Shown here: one piece after another, positions 8,778 through 16,252 of the stretch
Layout of the letters: each line of letters opens with the position of its first letter
Position numbering within the stretch: the first letter of the stretch is position 1
DNA from: Xanthomonas hortorum pv. pelargonii
Lineage (GTDB): Bacteria > Pseudomonadota > Gammaproteobacteria > Xanthomonadales > Xanthomonadaceae
Assembly: GCF_024499015.1 (NCBI RefSeq)
Contig: NZ_CP098604.1
Span: 372,001 to 436,000, forward strand
DNA length: 64,000 nucleotides
Reading direction: 5' to 3'
The notes under the pieces: model-generated
The model's input: the letters and a program-made list of their open reading frames with translations, nothing else
The model's database searches: none
Told to the model about the DNA's origin: nothing
Translations under genes and position numbers: made by a program

Positions 8778-10244
8778 TCACCCATTGTCGAGCAGAAAGC
8801 GCGCCTTGTTGGCTTGGCCTTGCTCCGGAAACTGCTCCAGCACCAGCTGCAACAAGCGCGTACGTTGCGCGCCATCCTGCAGCTCGCCGTGGCGCAAGGC
8901 CAGTACGAACCAGTGCTGCGCCAACTCCGCGCTCGACGCACTGGGTTCGCATTCTTTCAACAGCCGCTCGGCGTCGGCCAGCAACCCATTGCGCATGCAC
9001 GCACCGATCAAGGCCAGCCGTGCCGGCAGCGCGCAATCAATCTTGGCCTTGCTCAACTCGGCAGCGACCGCCAGCTGGATGCGCGTCTGCTCGGCGTGAT
9101 GCGTCTGCAGCTGTAACAGCGTCTGCGCATGCCGCAAGCTGTCCTGGCGATGGCCTGCATTGCGCGCGGTGCGATAACGCGCCAGTGCCACCTCCAGATT
9201 GTGAGGCTGCTCGCAGGCCAACTCGGCTAATAGGCGCTCAGCCTCCACGTTTTCCATGCGCCCCAGATGCCGCTGCGCACGCTCCCAGCGATCGTCCACC
9301 AGCACGGCATCGCTCTCTTCCATGAAGGCGGGACGAGTGCGCCGCAGCAGCACCAGCAAGGCACCGAGCAGCGCGCCACTGACCAACCCGCCGGCATGCG
9401 CCTCGAAGGCGACCGCAGCATTGTCGCTCGACAACAGGCTGTACAGCTCCCAGCCCAACCATAGCGGCAACAACAGAATCGCAGGGCCACGCACGTAGTT
9501 GAACACCACGAAAAACCAGTAGAAAAACCGCACCTTGCGCCGCCCCCAGACCACGCAGAACGCGCCCATCAATGCGGCAATCGCACCCGACGCACCCAAT
9601 CCACCGCCCGGCTCGCCCCAGCGCCACCACAGGCTGGCCGCGCTGGCGCCGAACCCGCCGAGCAGATACAGCAGCAGAAACCAGCCGCTGCCGATGGCCC
9701 CTTCCAGCAAGGTGCCCAGCGCCAGCAGAAACAGTATATTTCCGAGCAAATGATCGAAACTGCCATGCAGAAATATCGCCGTCAGCATCCGTGCTGGCGA
9801 CCACTCCGAACTGCGCTGCAGATGGCGCAGCGTAAACACCTTGGAAAGGCGCGCATCGTAGGGCGCACGCAATGCGCGCCATTCGCGCAAACGTTCCTCG
9901 TCCTCGAAGAGCTTGCCGCTGCGCAGTGCCTGCGCGAATGCCACATCGTTTATCGTCAAATGCGCCAGATACGCAATGCGTTGGCGTGTGGGCACGCTGT
10001 CCAATTTGGCTTTGCGCGCGGCGCGGAGCTTGGCGTCGCCGGTTTGCTCCAGATAGCGCACATGGGCTTGCGCCTCCAACGCACCCAGCCCGGAATCGAC
10101 GTAATAGCGCACCGCGTTTTCGACCAGCGCGTCGTCCTTGCGCTGATAGCCCAGGTAGACCACCGCATTGATCAGCACCAGCAGCAGCGTCACCCAGGGA
10201 ATGTTCTGGCGCGACCAAGGTTTGTGCAGCGGCATCAGTAGCAT
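8778..10244 (-). CDS. rhomboid family intramembrane serine protease with C-terminal extension
   Basis: Inner-membrane serine protease that cleaves transmembrane substrates. The 488-residue protein has a first membrane segment at residues 17-33, a soluble stretch of about 110 residues, and then the rhomboid core. The nucleophile Ser219 lies in GASGAIAAL (GxSG motif) and the general base His283 in AHAGGLVSG; together they form the expected Ser-His dyad. The HGSFDHLLGNILFL block precedes them. After the core, residues 310-488 form a helical, TPR-like domain that ordinary rhomboids lack. The ATG at 10244 or a second ATG three codons on could be the start. It is divergent from greB. Confidence 0.88.
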   Translation of the reverse strand: MLLMPLHKPWSRQNIPWVTLLLVLINAVVYLGYQRKDDALVENAVRYYVDSGLGALEAQAHVRYLEQTGDAKLRAARKAKLDSVPTRQRIAYLAHLTINDVAFAQALRSGKLFEDEERLREWRALRAPYDARLSKVFTLRHLQRSSEWSPARMLTAIFLHGSFDHLLGNILFLLALGTLLEGAIGSGWFLLLYLLGGFGASAASLWWRWGEPGGGLGASGAIAALMGAFCVVWGRRKVRFFYWFFVVFNYVRGPAILLLPLWLGWELYSLLSSDNAAVAFEAHAGGLVSGALLGALLVLLRRTRPAFMEESDAVLVDDRWERAQRHLGRMENVEAERLLAELACEQPHNLEVALARYRTARNAGHRQDSLRHAQTLLQLQTHHAEQTRIQLAVAAELSKAKIDCALPARLALIGACMRNGLLADAERLLKECEPSASSAELAQHWFVLALRHGELQDGAQRTRLLQLVLEQFPEQGQANKARFLLDNG

Positions 10245-10348
10245 GACGGCGTCCGTGTCCGAGAACGCAAAGCTTCGCTGTGCGGCGGCAGATGCGCAAG
10301 CAGGTCATGCGCGCTAGCATCGCGTCCCCGCCGACCGACACACCGCCC

Positions 10349-10854
10349 ATGAGCCGCTGGCGCCCGCCTGCCGAAAAAAGCACCGCGCTGATCACGCCCG
10401 AAGGCCATGCCCGGCTCAAGGCCGAACTGGAAGATCTTTGGCGCGTGCGTCGGCCCGAAGTGGTGCGTGCGCTGGCTGCAGCTGCCGCCGAAGGCGACCG
10501 CTCGGAGAATGCCGAATACACCTATCGCAAGAAGCAGCTCGGCGAGATCGACCGACGCGTGCGTTACCTGAGCAAACGGCTGGAAGCGCTGCGCGTGGTG
10601 GATACCGCGCCGACCGATCCGCGCGCGGTGTTCTTCGGCGCGCAAGTCGAGCTGGAAGACGCCGACAGCGGCGACCTGCTGCACTACCGCATCGTCGGCC
10701 CGGACGAAACCGACGCCGGGCGCGGCTGGATCAGCATCGACTCGCCGCTGGCGCGCGCATTGCTGAAAAACGCGTGGATGACGAATTCGAAGCGCAGCTG
10801 CCGTCCGGCAAGCACACCTTCGTGGTGGTGTCGGTTGATTACGCCAGCCAGTAG
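10349..10854 (+). pseudogene. greB: transcription elongation factor GreB, frameshifted near the C-terminus
   Basis: GreB rescues backtracked RNA polymerase by stimulating transcript cleavage. The N-terminal coiled coil is intact, including the acidic tip [16 protein letters not shown], and the start ATG (10349) begins MSRWRPP. Near residue 140 the frame reads [13 protein letters not shown], but the expected GreB ending ([18 protein letters not shown] then [10 protein letters not shown]) is found in the next frame and ends at the TAG at 10852-10854. The cause is five A bases at 10766-10770 where six would restore the frame. If real, the protein loses the end of its FKBP-like domain that binds RNA polymerase and gains a foreign tail to 10879. 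A one-base sequencing error in the A run is the main alternative. Confidence 0.85.
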
Positions 10855-10874
10855 CCGCGCGGAATTTGCTGACC

Positions 10875-10944
10875 TGTAGGAGCGCACTTGTGCGCGACAG
10901 GGCGCTATCGATAACGCCTCGTCGCGCACAAGTGCGCTCCTACG
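10875..10944. repeat. GTAGGAGCG palindrome (REP-type), possible bidirectional terminator
   Basis: A perfect 24-base inverted repeat: TGTAGGAGCGCACTTGTGCG continuing to 10898, and its complement at 10921-10944, with a 22-base loop. It lies just after the end of greB and before the end of rimO (convergent genes). It belongs to the same GTAG-headed family as the arrays at 1059-1515 and 31618-31685. A long GC-rich stem without a T run is a weak intrinsic terminator at best. Confidence 0.8.
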
Positions 10945-10971
10945 GACCGCGGTGTCCCGACACCTGACCGG

Positions 10972-12345
10972 TTACACCATCTGCAAATTCAACGACCGTC
11001 CTTGCTGAATCGGGGCATTGGCCGGCAACGCATCGCCGAACAAATCGTGCTCATCGCTGTCGGTGATCTCCACATCGACCAGATCGCCGATCTTCAATCC
11101 AAGCTCGCCGCCATTCTGGATATGCACCAGCCCATCGATTTCCGGTGCGTCCGCGCGCGAACGGGCCACGGCGATATCGTCTTCGATCACATCGACCAGG
11201 CATTGCTGCACGCTGCCGATCTTGGCTTCCAGCCGCGCGGCGGAAATCTCCGCCTGCCTGGCCATGAAACGCGCCAGCCGCTCCTGCTTGAGTTCTTCCG
11301 GCACCGGGTCCGGCAGCGCGTTGGCGCTGGCACCTTCCACTGGCGAGTACGCGAACGCGCCGACGCGATCGAGCTGCGCCTGGTCCAGGAAATCGAGCAA
11401 GGATTCGAACTCGGCATCGGTCTCGCCGGGGAAGCCGACGATGAAAGTGGAGCGCACCGTGATCTCCGGGCACATCGCCTTCCAGCGCTGCACGCGCTCC
11501 AGCGTCTTCTCCACCGCGCCCGGCCGCTTCATCAGCTTGAGGATGCGCGGGCTGGCGTGCTGGAACGGGATGTCCAGATACGGCAGCAGCTTGCCTTCGG
11601 CCATCAGCGGAATCACATCGTCCACGTGCGGGTACGGATAGACGTAATGCAGGCGCGTCCACACGCCCAGCTCCGACAAACCTTCGCATAGCGCCTTCAT
11701 GCGGGTCTGATACATGCGGTCGCGCCACGGGCGCTCGGCGTACTTCAGGTCCACGCCATAGGCCGAGGTGTCCTGCGAGACCACCAGCAATTCCTTGACC
11801 CCGCCGCGCACCAGGCGCTCTGCTTCGCGCAGTACCTCATCGACCGGGCGCGAGGCCAGATCGCCGCGCATGGACGGAATGATGCAAAAGCTGCAACGGT
11901 GATTGCAGCCTTCGGAAATCTTCAAGTACGCGTAATGGCGCGGGGTCAGTTTGATGCCGTAGTCGGGCACCAGATCCACGAACGGGTCGTGGCGCGGCGG
12001 CAACGCGGCGTGCACCGCCTCCATCACGCTCTGGTAGTCCTGCGGGCCGGACACCGCCAGCACCTGCGGATAGGCCTCGCGGATCTGCTCCGGGCGCTTG
12101 CCCAGGCAGCCGGTGACGATCACCTTGCCGTTGGCGTTCATCGCCTCGCCGATCGCATCCAGCGACTCGGTCACCGCCGAATCGATGAAGCCGCACGTGT
12201 TGACCACTACCACGTCGGCGGCGTCGTAACTGGGCACGATGTCGTAGCCCTCCACCCGCAGCTGGGTGAGGATGCGTTCGGAATCGACGAGCGCCTTCGG
12301 GCAGCCAAGGCTGACGAAGCCGACTTTGGGGTTCAGCTGGGACAT
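10972..12345 (-). CDS. rimO: ribosomal protein S12 methylthiotransferase RimO
   Basis: Radical-SAM enzyme that adds a methylthio group to the conserved Asp of ribosomal protein S12. The 457-residue product has the N-terminal UPF0004/MTTase domain with three Cys ligands for the auxiliary 4Fe-4S cluster (in SLGCPKA, NTCGF and TGCLGKR). The radical-SAM motif is CNHRCSFC, and a C-terminal TRAM domain covers about the last 70 residues. [10 protein letters not shown] near the start is typical of RimO rather than MiaB. I start at the ATG at 12345 (MSQLNPKVG); the open frame continues upstream, but that part has no family match. It probably forms a single-gene unit. Confidence 0.95.
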   Translation of the reverse strand: MSQLNPKVGFVSLGCPKALVDSERILTQLRVEGYDIVPSYDAADVVVVNTCGFIDSAVTESLDAIGEAMNANGKVIVTGCLGKRPEQIREAYPQVLAVSGPQDYQSVMEAVHAALPPRHDPFVDLVPDYGIKLTPRHYAYLKISEGCNHRCSFCIIPSMRGDLASRPVDEVLREAERLVRGGVKELLVVSQDTSAYGVDLKYAERPWRDRMYQTRMKALCEGLSELGVWTRLHYVYPYPHVDDVIPLMAEGKLLPYLDIPFQHASPRILKLMKRPGAVEKTLERVQRWKAMCPEITVRSTFIVGFPGETDAEFESLLDFLDQAQLDRVGAFAYSPVEGASANALPDPVPEELKQERLARFMARQAEISAARLEAKIGSVQQCLVDVIEDDIAVARSRADAPEIDGLVHIQNGGELGLKIGDLVDVEITDSDEHDLFGDALPANAPIQQGRSLNLQMV

Positions 12346-12528
12346 GGAAGCAGGAGCCTGGGGAACGGAGCGGCCTGGGGCCTGAGTGCGGCAATTATAG
12401 CGGCGTGCGGGGCAACGCTCTGAACCGCCGGGCCTCGCCAGCCCGGCCGGCTTTGCGAAACCCTCACTTTTCACGATGCCGGTCCGGTCGATAATGCGCG
12501 CCTCCCTCGCTGCACATCAGGAATTCTC

Positions 12529-13191
12529 ATGGGTCACTGGACCACGCTCGACACCCCCGACGGCCAGGTCGCCGCCTGGCACGCCACTCCGACCACCAGC
12601 CCGCGCGGCGGTTTGGTGGTGATCCAGGAGATCTTCGGCGTTAACGAACATATCCGCGCGGTGGCCGATGATTACGCTGCACGCGGCTACGAAGTGCTGG
12701 CACCGGCCTTCTTCGATCTGGAAGAAAAAGACGTGCAGCTGCCCTACGACCAGGAAAGCCTGCAGCGCGGCCTGGCCCTGGCCAATGCGGTCGGCCTGGA
12801 GCGCGCGGTGGAGGTGGTCAAATCCGCCGCCACCCTGCTCAGCCGCGCCGGCAAGGTCGGCACCGTGGGCTATTGCTGGGGCGGCTCGGTGGCGCTGCTG
12901 TCGGCAATCCGCCTGGGCCTACCCTCGGTGAGCTACTACGGCGGCCGCAACACCCAGCTGCTGGACGAAACTCCGAAGGCGCCGGTGATGTTCCACTTCG
13001 GCGAGCGCGATACCAGCATTCCGCCCGAGGCGATCCAGGCCCACCGCGAGAAGCTGCCGCAGATGGAAACCTTCGTGTATCCGACCGGCCACGCCTTCAA
13101 CCGCAGCATCGATCCCAACCACTACGACACCGACAGCGCCGAGCGCGCGTTGGAGCGCACTCTGGGCTTCTTCGAAGCGCATCTGGGATGA
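12529..13191 (+). CDS. dienelactone hydrolase family protein
   Basis: Cytosolic alpha/beta hydrolase of 220 residues. The catalytic triad of the dienelactone-hydrolase family is complete: Cys116 in GYCWGG, Asp161 in GERDTSIP and His188 in PTGHAFN. The oxyanion-side segment VVIQEIFGVN near residue 28 is also typical. True dienelactone hydrolases act in chlorocatechol breakdown, but no other genes of that pathway are nearby, so the substrate is unknown. The ATG at 12529 follows a region containing GGAATTCTC. The stop overlaps the start of the HIT gene (ATGA), so the pair is translationally coupled. Confidence 0.9.
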   Translation: MGHWTTLDTPDGQVAAWHATPTTSPRGGLVVIQEIFGVNEHIRAVADDYAARGYEVLAPAFFDLEEKDVQLPYDQESLQRGLALANAVGLERAVEVVKSAATLLSRAGKVGTVGYCWGGSVALLSAIRLGLPSVSYYGGRNTQLLDETPKAPVMFHFGERDTSIPPEAIQAHREKLPQMETFVYPTGHAFNRSIDPNHYDTDSAERALERTLGFFEAHLG

Positions 13192-13640
13192 GCGGGACCG
13201 CAGCAAGCGAATCTGCCCCAAGCAGGTCAGGAACGAGCGGCTTCCAGCTCGATGCGCGTCTTGCGGCCGACAGCGTATTCGTCGCCGACGGACCGCTGTC
13301 GCAGGTGCGGCTGATGGACGACAGCCGCTTCCCGTGGATCGTGCTGGTGCCGCAGGTGGCCGATGTCAGCGAATGGATCGATCTGGAAGGTGGTCAGCAA
13401 CGATTGTTGCTGGCCGAGATCAATCAGCTCTCGCAGCTGCTGCGCGTCGAGCCCGAGGTGTCCAAACTCAATATCGGCGCGCTGGGCAACATCGTGCGGC
13501 AGCTGCACGTGCATCTGGTCGGCCGGCACCCGGGCGATGCGGCCTGGCCTGGCCCGGTGTGGGGCAGCGGCAGCGCGCAACGTTTCGCGCCCGATGCGTT
13601 GCAACAGCGTGTCGCTGCGTGGGCGCAACGGCTACGATAG
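13188..13640 (+). CDS. HIT domain-containing protein
   Basis: A 150-residue member of the histidine-triad nucleotide hydrolase/transferase superfamily. The triad reads QLHVHLVGRH, which keeps the first, second and last His of the HxHxHxx pattern but has Gly-Arg-His at the end, as in the proteobacterial small HIT subgroup. Substrates of this subgroup are not well defined. An N-terminal stretch of about 20 residues rich in Ser, Ala and Thr precedes the domain (SGFQLDARL onward). The ATG overlaps the stop of the dienelactone hydrolase gene by ATGA. It is followed 27 bases later by a small membrane-protein gene in the same direction. Confidence 0.85.
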   Translation: MSGTAASESAPSRSGTSGFQLDARLAADSVFVADGPLSQVRLMDDSRFPWIVLVPQVADVSEWIDLEGGQQRLLLAEINQLSQLLRVEPEVSKLNIGALGNIVRQLHVHLVGRHPGDAAWPGPVWGSGSAQRFAPDALQQRVAAWAQRLR

Positions 13641-13667
13641 GCGCCCGTCTTTCAACCACCCTTCCGC

Positions 13668-13835
13668 ATGAAATCCAATGTCGTCGCCGCGCTGATCCTG
13701 ATCCTCGTCGGCCTGCTGTTTCTGGCCAATAACCTGGGCTGGACCAATGTCAGCCTTGGCCGGCTGATCGCCACGTGGTGGCCGGCGGCATTGGTCGCTT
13801 GCGGCGTTGGCATGCTGTTTGGGCGGGGAAAGTAG
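13668..13835 (+). CDS. small two-helix membrane protein (DUF5668/LiaI-LiaF-like)
   Basis: A 55-residue protein: MKSNVVAALILILVGLLFLA opens the first hydrophobic helix, followed by NNLGW, a short polar turn and a second helix containing ATWWPAALVACGVGML. The GLLFLANNLG and WWPA signatures belong to the DUF5668/LiaI-LiaF-like transmembrane domain. It is clearly homologous to the gene at 14183-14434, with matching spacing of the two signatures. Its role is unknown; in Gram-positive LiaF proteins the domain senses envelope stress together with a kinase, but nothing here shows that. It sits 27 bases behind the HIT gene and may share its transcript. Confidence 0.75.
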   Translation: MKSNVVAALILILVGLLFLANNLGWTNVSLGRLIATWWPAALVACGVGMLFGRGK

Positions 13836-13896
13836 CTGGGATTTGGGAATGGGGTGAGCGGTCGATCAGCCCAGCGCGTCATCAGAGCGCCGAGAT

Positions 13897-13942
13897 CCCT
13901 TCTCCCATCGGGAGAAGGTGCCCCGAAGGGGCGGATGAGGGG
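13897..13942. repeat. CTTCTCCCxxxGGGAGAAG intergenic palindromic repeat
   Basis: Two adjacent hairpins: CTTCTCCC-ATC-GGGAGAAG (13899-13917) and GCCCCGAAGGGGC (13920-13932), followed by GGATGAGGGG. The arrangement resembles the paired copies at 32881-32915 and 33035-33068. It lies in the 347-bp gap between the two DUF5668 genes, in which I see no other feature except a short open frame without a ribosome-binding site. Confidence 0.7.
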
Positions 13943-14182
13943 ACGCGCGAAGCCTCATGCGCTAGCCAACTGCACCCGTATGAACCAGGGTTCCAGCATC
14001 CCTGAAAATGTCGACGACCTGATGGCTAGCGATCAACCGCAGGCGACATGGCCACAGCAGCCAGTCAGCGAGCCTTGCGGCCCTGCCAACATGACCTTTG
14101 TCATCCGCAATTGTTGACTTCCGGCACCTGATCGGCGCGCGCGTCGCGCGCAGCATGGCTCACACCTACCGAGGACATCGCC

Positions 14183-14434
14183 ATGCGCTACCGCCTGATT
14201 CCTGCCCTGTTTCTGATCACGTTGGGCAGCTTATTCCTGCTGGATAACCTCGGGCTGGCCCGTTTCGATCTTGGCAACCTTGTGTCGACCTGGTGGCCGG
14301 CGTTGCTGATCGCCGCTGGCGTGCGCCAACTGCTGCGCTACTGGGAGCGCACGCGCGACCGCGACCTGCTGAGGCAAGGTCACGGCCGCACCACCCATCA
14401 GGTGCGCGGCAGGGTCACGCCGGTCTGGCCCTGA
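14183..14434 (+). CDS. DUF5668/LiaI-LiaF-like small membrane protein
   Basis: An 83-residue protein with two predicted membrane helices ([20 protein letters not shown] and [13 protein letters not shown]) and a basic, Arg-rich cytoplasmic tail of about 35 residues. It aligns with the 55-residue protein at 13668-13835 over both helices (GLLFLANNLGW against [22 protein letters not shown] against [11 protein letters not shown]), so the two are tandem paralogues. The last 37 bases overlap the 3' end of dcd on the other strand. Thus the tail sequence is also constrained by dcd. Function unknown. Confidence 0.7.
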   Translation: MRYRLIPALFLITLGSLFLLDNLGLARFDLGNLVSTWWPALLIAAGVRQLLRYWERTRDRDLLRQGHGRTTHQVRGRVTPVWP

Positions 14435-14967
14435 TACTTGCCGCCGCGGTCCTTGTACGAGGTCTCGCAGACTTCGTCGGACTGGAAGAACAGCATCTGC
14501 GCCACGCCTTCGTTGGCGTAGATGCGCGCCGGCAGCGGCGTGGTGTTGCTGAATTCCAGGGTCACGTGGCCTTCCCACTCCGGCTCCAGCGGGGTCACGT
14601 TGACGATGATGCCGCAGCGGGCGTACGTGCTTTTGCCCAGGCACACCACCAGGGTGTCGCGCGGGATGCGGAAGTATTCCACCGTGCGCGCCAGTGCGAA
14701 GCTGTTCGGCGGGATGATGCAGACATCGGATTCGATATCGACAAAGCTGCCCGGATCGAAATGCTTCGGATCGACGATCGTCGAGTTGATGTTGGTGAAG
14801 ATCTTGAACTCGCGCGAGCAGCGCACGTCGTAGCCGTAGCTGGAAGTGCCGAAACTGACGATGCGCTGGCCGGCGGCGTCGTGCTTGATCTGGCCGGGTT
14901 CGAACGGCTCGATCATCGCCTGCTGCTCGGCCATGCGCCTGATCCAGCGGTCGCTCTTGATGCTCAT
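14398..14967 (-). CDS. dcd: dCTP deaminase
   Basis: Deaminates dCTP to dUTP, feeding dTMP synthesis in the cytosol. The 189-residue length and sequence match the trimeric Dcd family: [16 protein letters not shown] near residue 42, the substrate-binding [33 protein letters not shown] with the catalytic Glu (LEPEWEGH), and QMLFFQSDE. The ATG at 14967 begins MSIKSDRWI, the usual start. It lies about 96 bases downstream of mrp/apbC on the same strand, so the two are probably co-transcribed. Its 3' end overlaps the convergent DUF5668 gene by 37 bases. Confidence 0.95.
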   Translation of the reverse strand: MSIKSDRWIRRMAEQQAMIEPFEPGQIKHDAAGQRIVSFGTSSYGYDVRCSREFKIFTNINSTIVDPKHFDPGSFVDIESDVCIIPPNSFALARTVEYFRIPRDTLVVCLGKSTYARCGIIVNVTPLEPEWEGHVTLEFSNTTPLPARIYANEGVAQMLFFQSDEVCETSYKDRGGKYQGQTGVTLPRT

Positions 14968-15063
14968 GTGATGTTCCTTGAAGACGGAAGGCGACGGGCC
15001 CAGCGGCCCGCGCGAAGACGGCGAATTCTAACAAGCGGCCGGCACTGCTGGCCGAGCCGCGCG

Positions 15064-15915
15064 CTACAGCAACGAGGCCGAAATCGGAATGCTGGCGCGC
15101 GGGCGCTTGCCCAGCTCCTCGGTCAGGCGCGCAGCGGCGGCCAGATAGGCCTTGGCTGCTGCCGACTCGGGCGCGGCAACGACAATCGGCTGGCCGGCAT
15201 CGCCCTGCTCGCGGATCGCGATCTCCAACGGCAACGACCCCAGCAAGGGCACGCCGTACTGCGCCGCCATGCGCTCGCCGCCGCCTTCGCCGAACAGATG
15301 CTCACGGTGGCCGCAACTGGAACAGGTGTGCACTGCCATGTTCTCCACGATGCCAAGTACCGGCACCTCCACCTTTTCGAACATCTTCAAGGCCTTGCGC
15401 GCATCCAGCGTGGCGATGTCCTGCGGCGTGGTGACGATCACCGCGCCGGCCACCGGAATCTTCTGCGACAGCGTCAGCTGGATGTCGCCGGTGCCTGGCG
15501 GTAGGTCGATCAGCAGGTAGTCCAGGTCGTCCCACAGCGTGTCGTTGAACAGCTGGGTCAACGCCGAGGTCGCCATCGGCCCGCGCCAGATCATCGGCGT
15601 GTCCTGGTCGACCAGCAAGCCGATCGACATCGCCTCGATGCCGAACGCGCGCAGCGGCTCGATCGACTTGTTGTCCGGGCTGTCCGGCCGCCCGCTCAGG
15701 CCCAGCATCGCCGGCACGCTCGGTCCGTAGATGTCCGCGTCCAGCACACCGACGCGGGCGCCCTGCTGACGCAAGGCCAGCGCCAGATTCACAGCCGTGG
15801 TGGACTTGCCCACCCCGCCCTTGCCGGAGCCGACCGCGATCACATTGCGGATCCGCGGATGCGGCGCCAGCGCGCCCTGTACCGCATGCGCGGGGATTCT
15901 GCGCTCGCCGGTCAT
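15064..15915 (-). CDS. apbC: iron-sulfur cluster carrier protein, Mrp/ApbC/NBP35 family ATPase
   Basis: Cytosolic P-loop ATPase that binds and delivers Fe-S clusters. The deviant Walker A is GSGKGGVGKSTTAVN near residue 29, and the cluster-binding CxxC is in HTCSSCGH near residue 198. The protein (283 residues from the ATG at 15915) lacks the N-terminal MIP18/DUF59 domain found in longer Mrp proteins such as E. coli Mrp. A GTG three codons upstream (15924) is an alternative start. I prefer the ATG because CAGGTG lies at suitable distance. The next gene downstream is dcd. Confidence 0.9.
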   Translation of the reverse strand: MTGERRIPAHAVQGALAPHPRIRNVIAVGSGKGGVGKSTTAVNLALALRQQGARVGVLDADIYGPSVPAMLGLSGRPDSPDNKSIEPLRAFGIEAMSIGLLVDQDTPMIWRGPMATSALTQLFNDTLWDDLDYLLIDLPPGTGDIQLTLSQKIPVAGAVIVTTPQDIATLDARKALKMFEKVEVPVLGIVENMAVHTCSSCGHREHLFGEGGGERMAAQYGVPLLGSLPLEIAIREQGDAGQPIVVAAPESAAAKAYLAAAARLTEELGKRPRASIPISASLL

Positions 15916-16173
15916 GCGCGGCACACCTGCGCGGGGGCGATGGTCACGCTCACAACACCTTCCAACATCGTCGTCATTGCCTACCTGAATTCGTCGTGGG
16001 CGCAGCGGCAGCGACGAAAAACGCCGCCGGGTACTGCGCCATGGAGGTGGTCAGTGTACCGGCTCGTCCAGACACATCCGCCCTGGCGACTTCGCTGAAG
16101 AAATTCACAAGCAGACACGAATGTGTCAAGCGAAGACATATTTCACAAATATAGACACATGATTAAGGAATTG

Positions 16174-16190
16174 TTACGTTCGGGATTAAG
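16174..16190 (+). promoter_or_regulatory. leader motif TTACGTTCGGGATTAAG shared by both TonB receptor genes
   Basis: The 17-base motif lies 63 bases before the start codon of the receptor gene at 16253. An almost identical 16-base copy (TTACGTTCGGGTTAAG) lies 58 bases before the receptor gene at 19619. The surrounding leader sequences are unrelated, so the motif looks selected rather than duplicated by chance. It could be a promoter -10/transcription-start region or an operator. The rest of the 337-bp gap before 16253 is AT-richer than its surroundings and includes ACACGAATGTGT-type dyads near 16115. Confidence 0.45.
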
Positions 16191-16252
16191 TTCAGCCGCC
16201 GCTCAGCGAGCACAGCTGTTTCGCCAACTCCCCGCGAGGAATCTGCAAGGTC

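Noticed and set aside
10766..10780. Programmed -1 frameshifting in greB
   Set aside because: CTG-AAA-AAC does not form a good X-XXY-YYZ slippery heptamer (the base before AAA is G) and no programmed shift is known for GreB; a deletion or sequencing error is simpler.
12529..13191. Chlorocatechol degradation enzyme (clcD-type)
   Set aside because: Only the fold and triad match; no pathway genes nearby, so a specific assignment is not supported.
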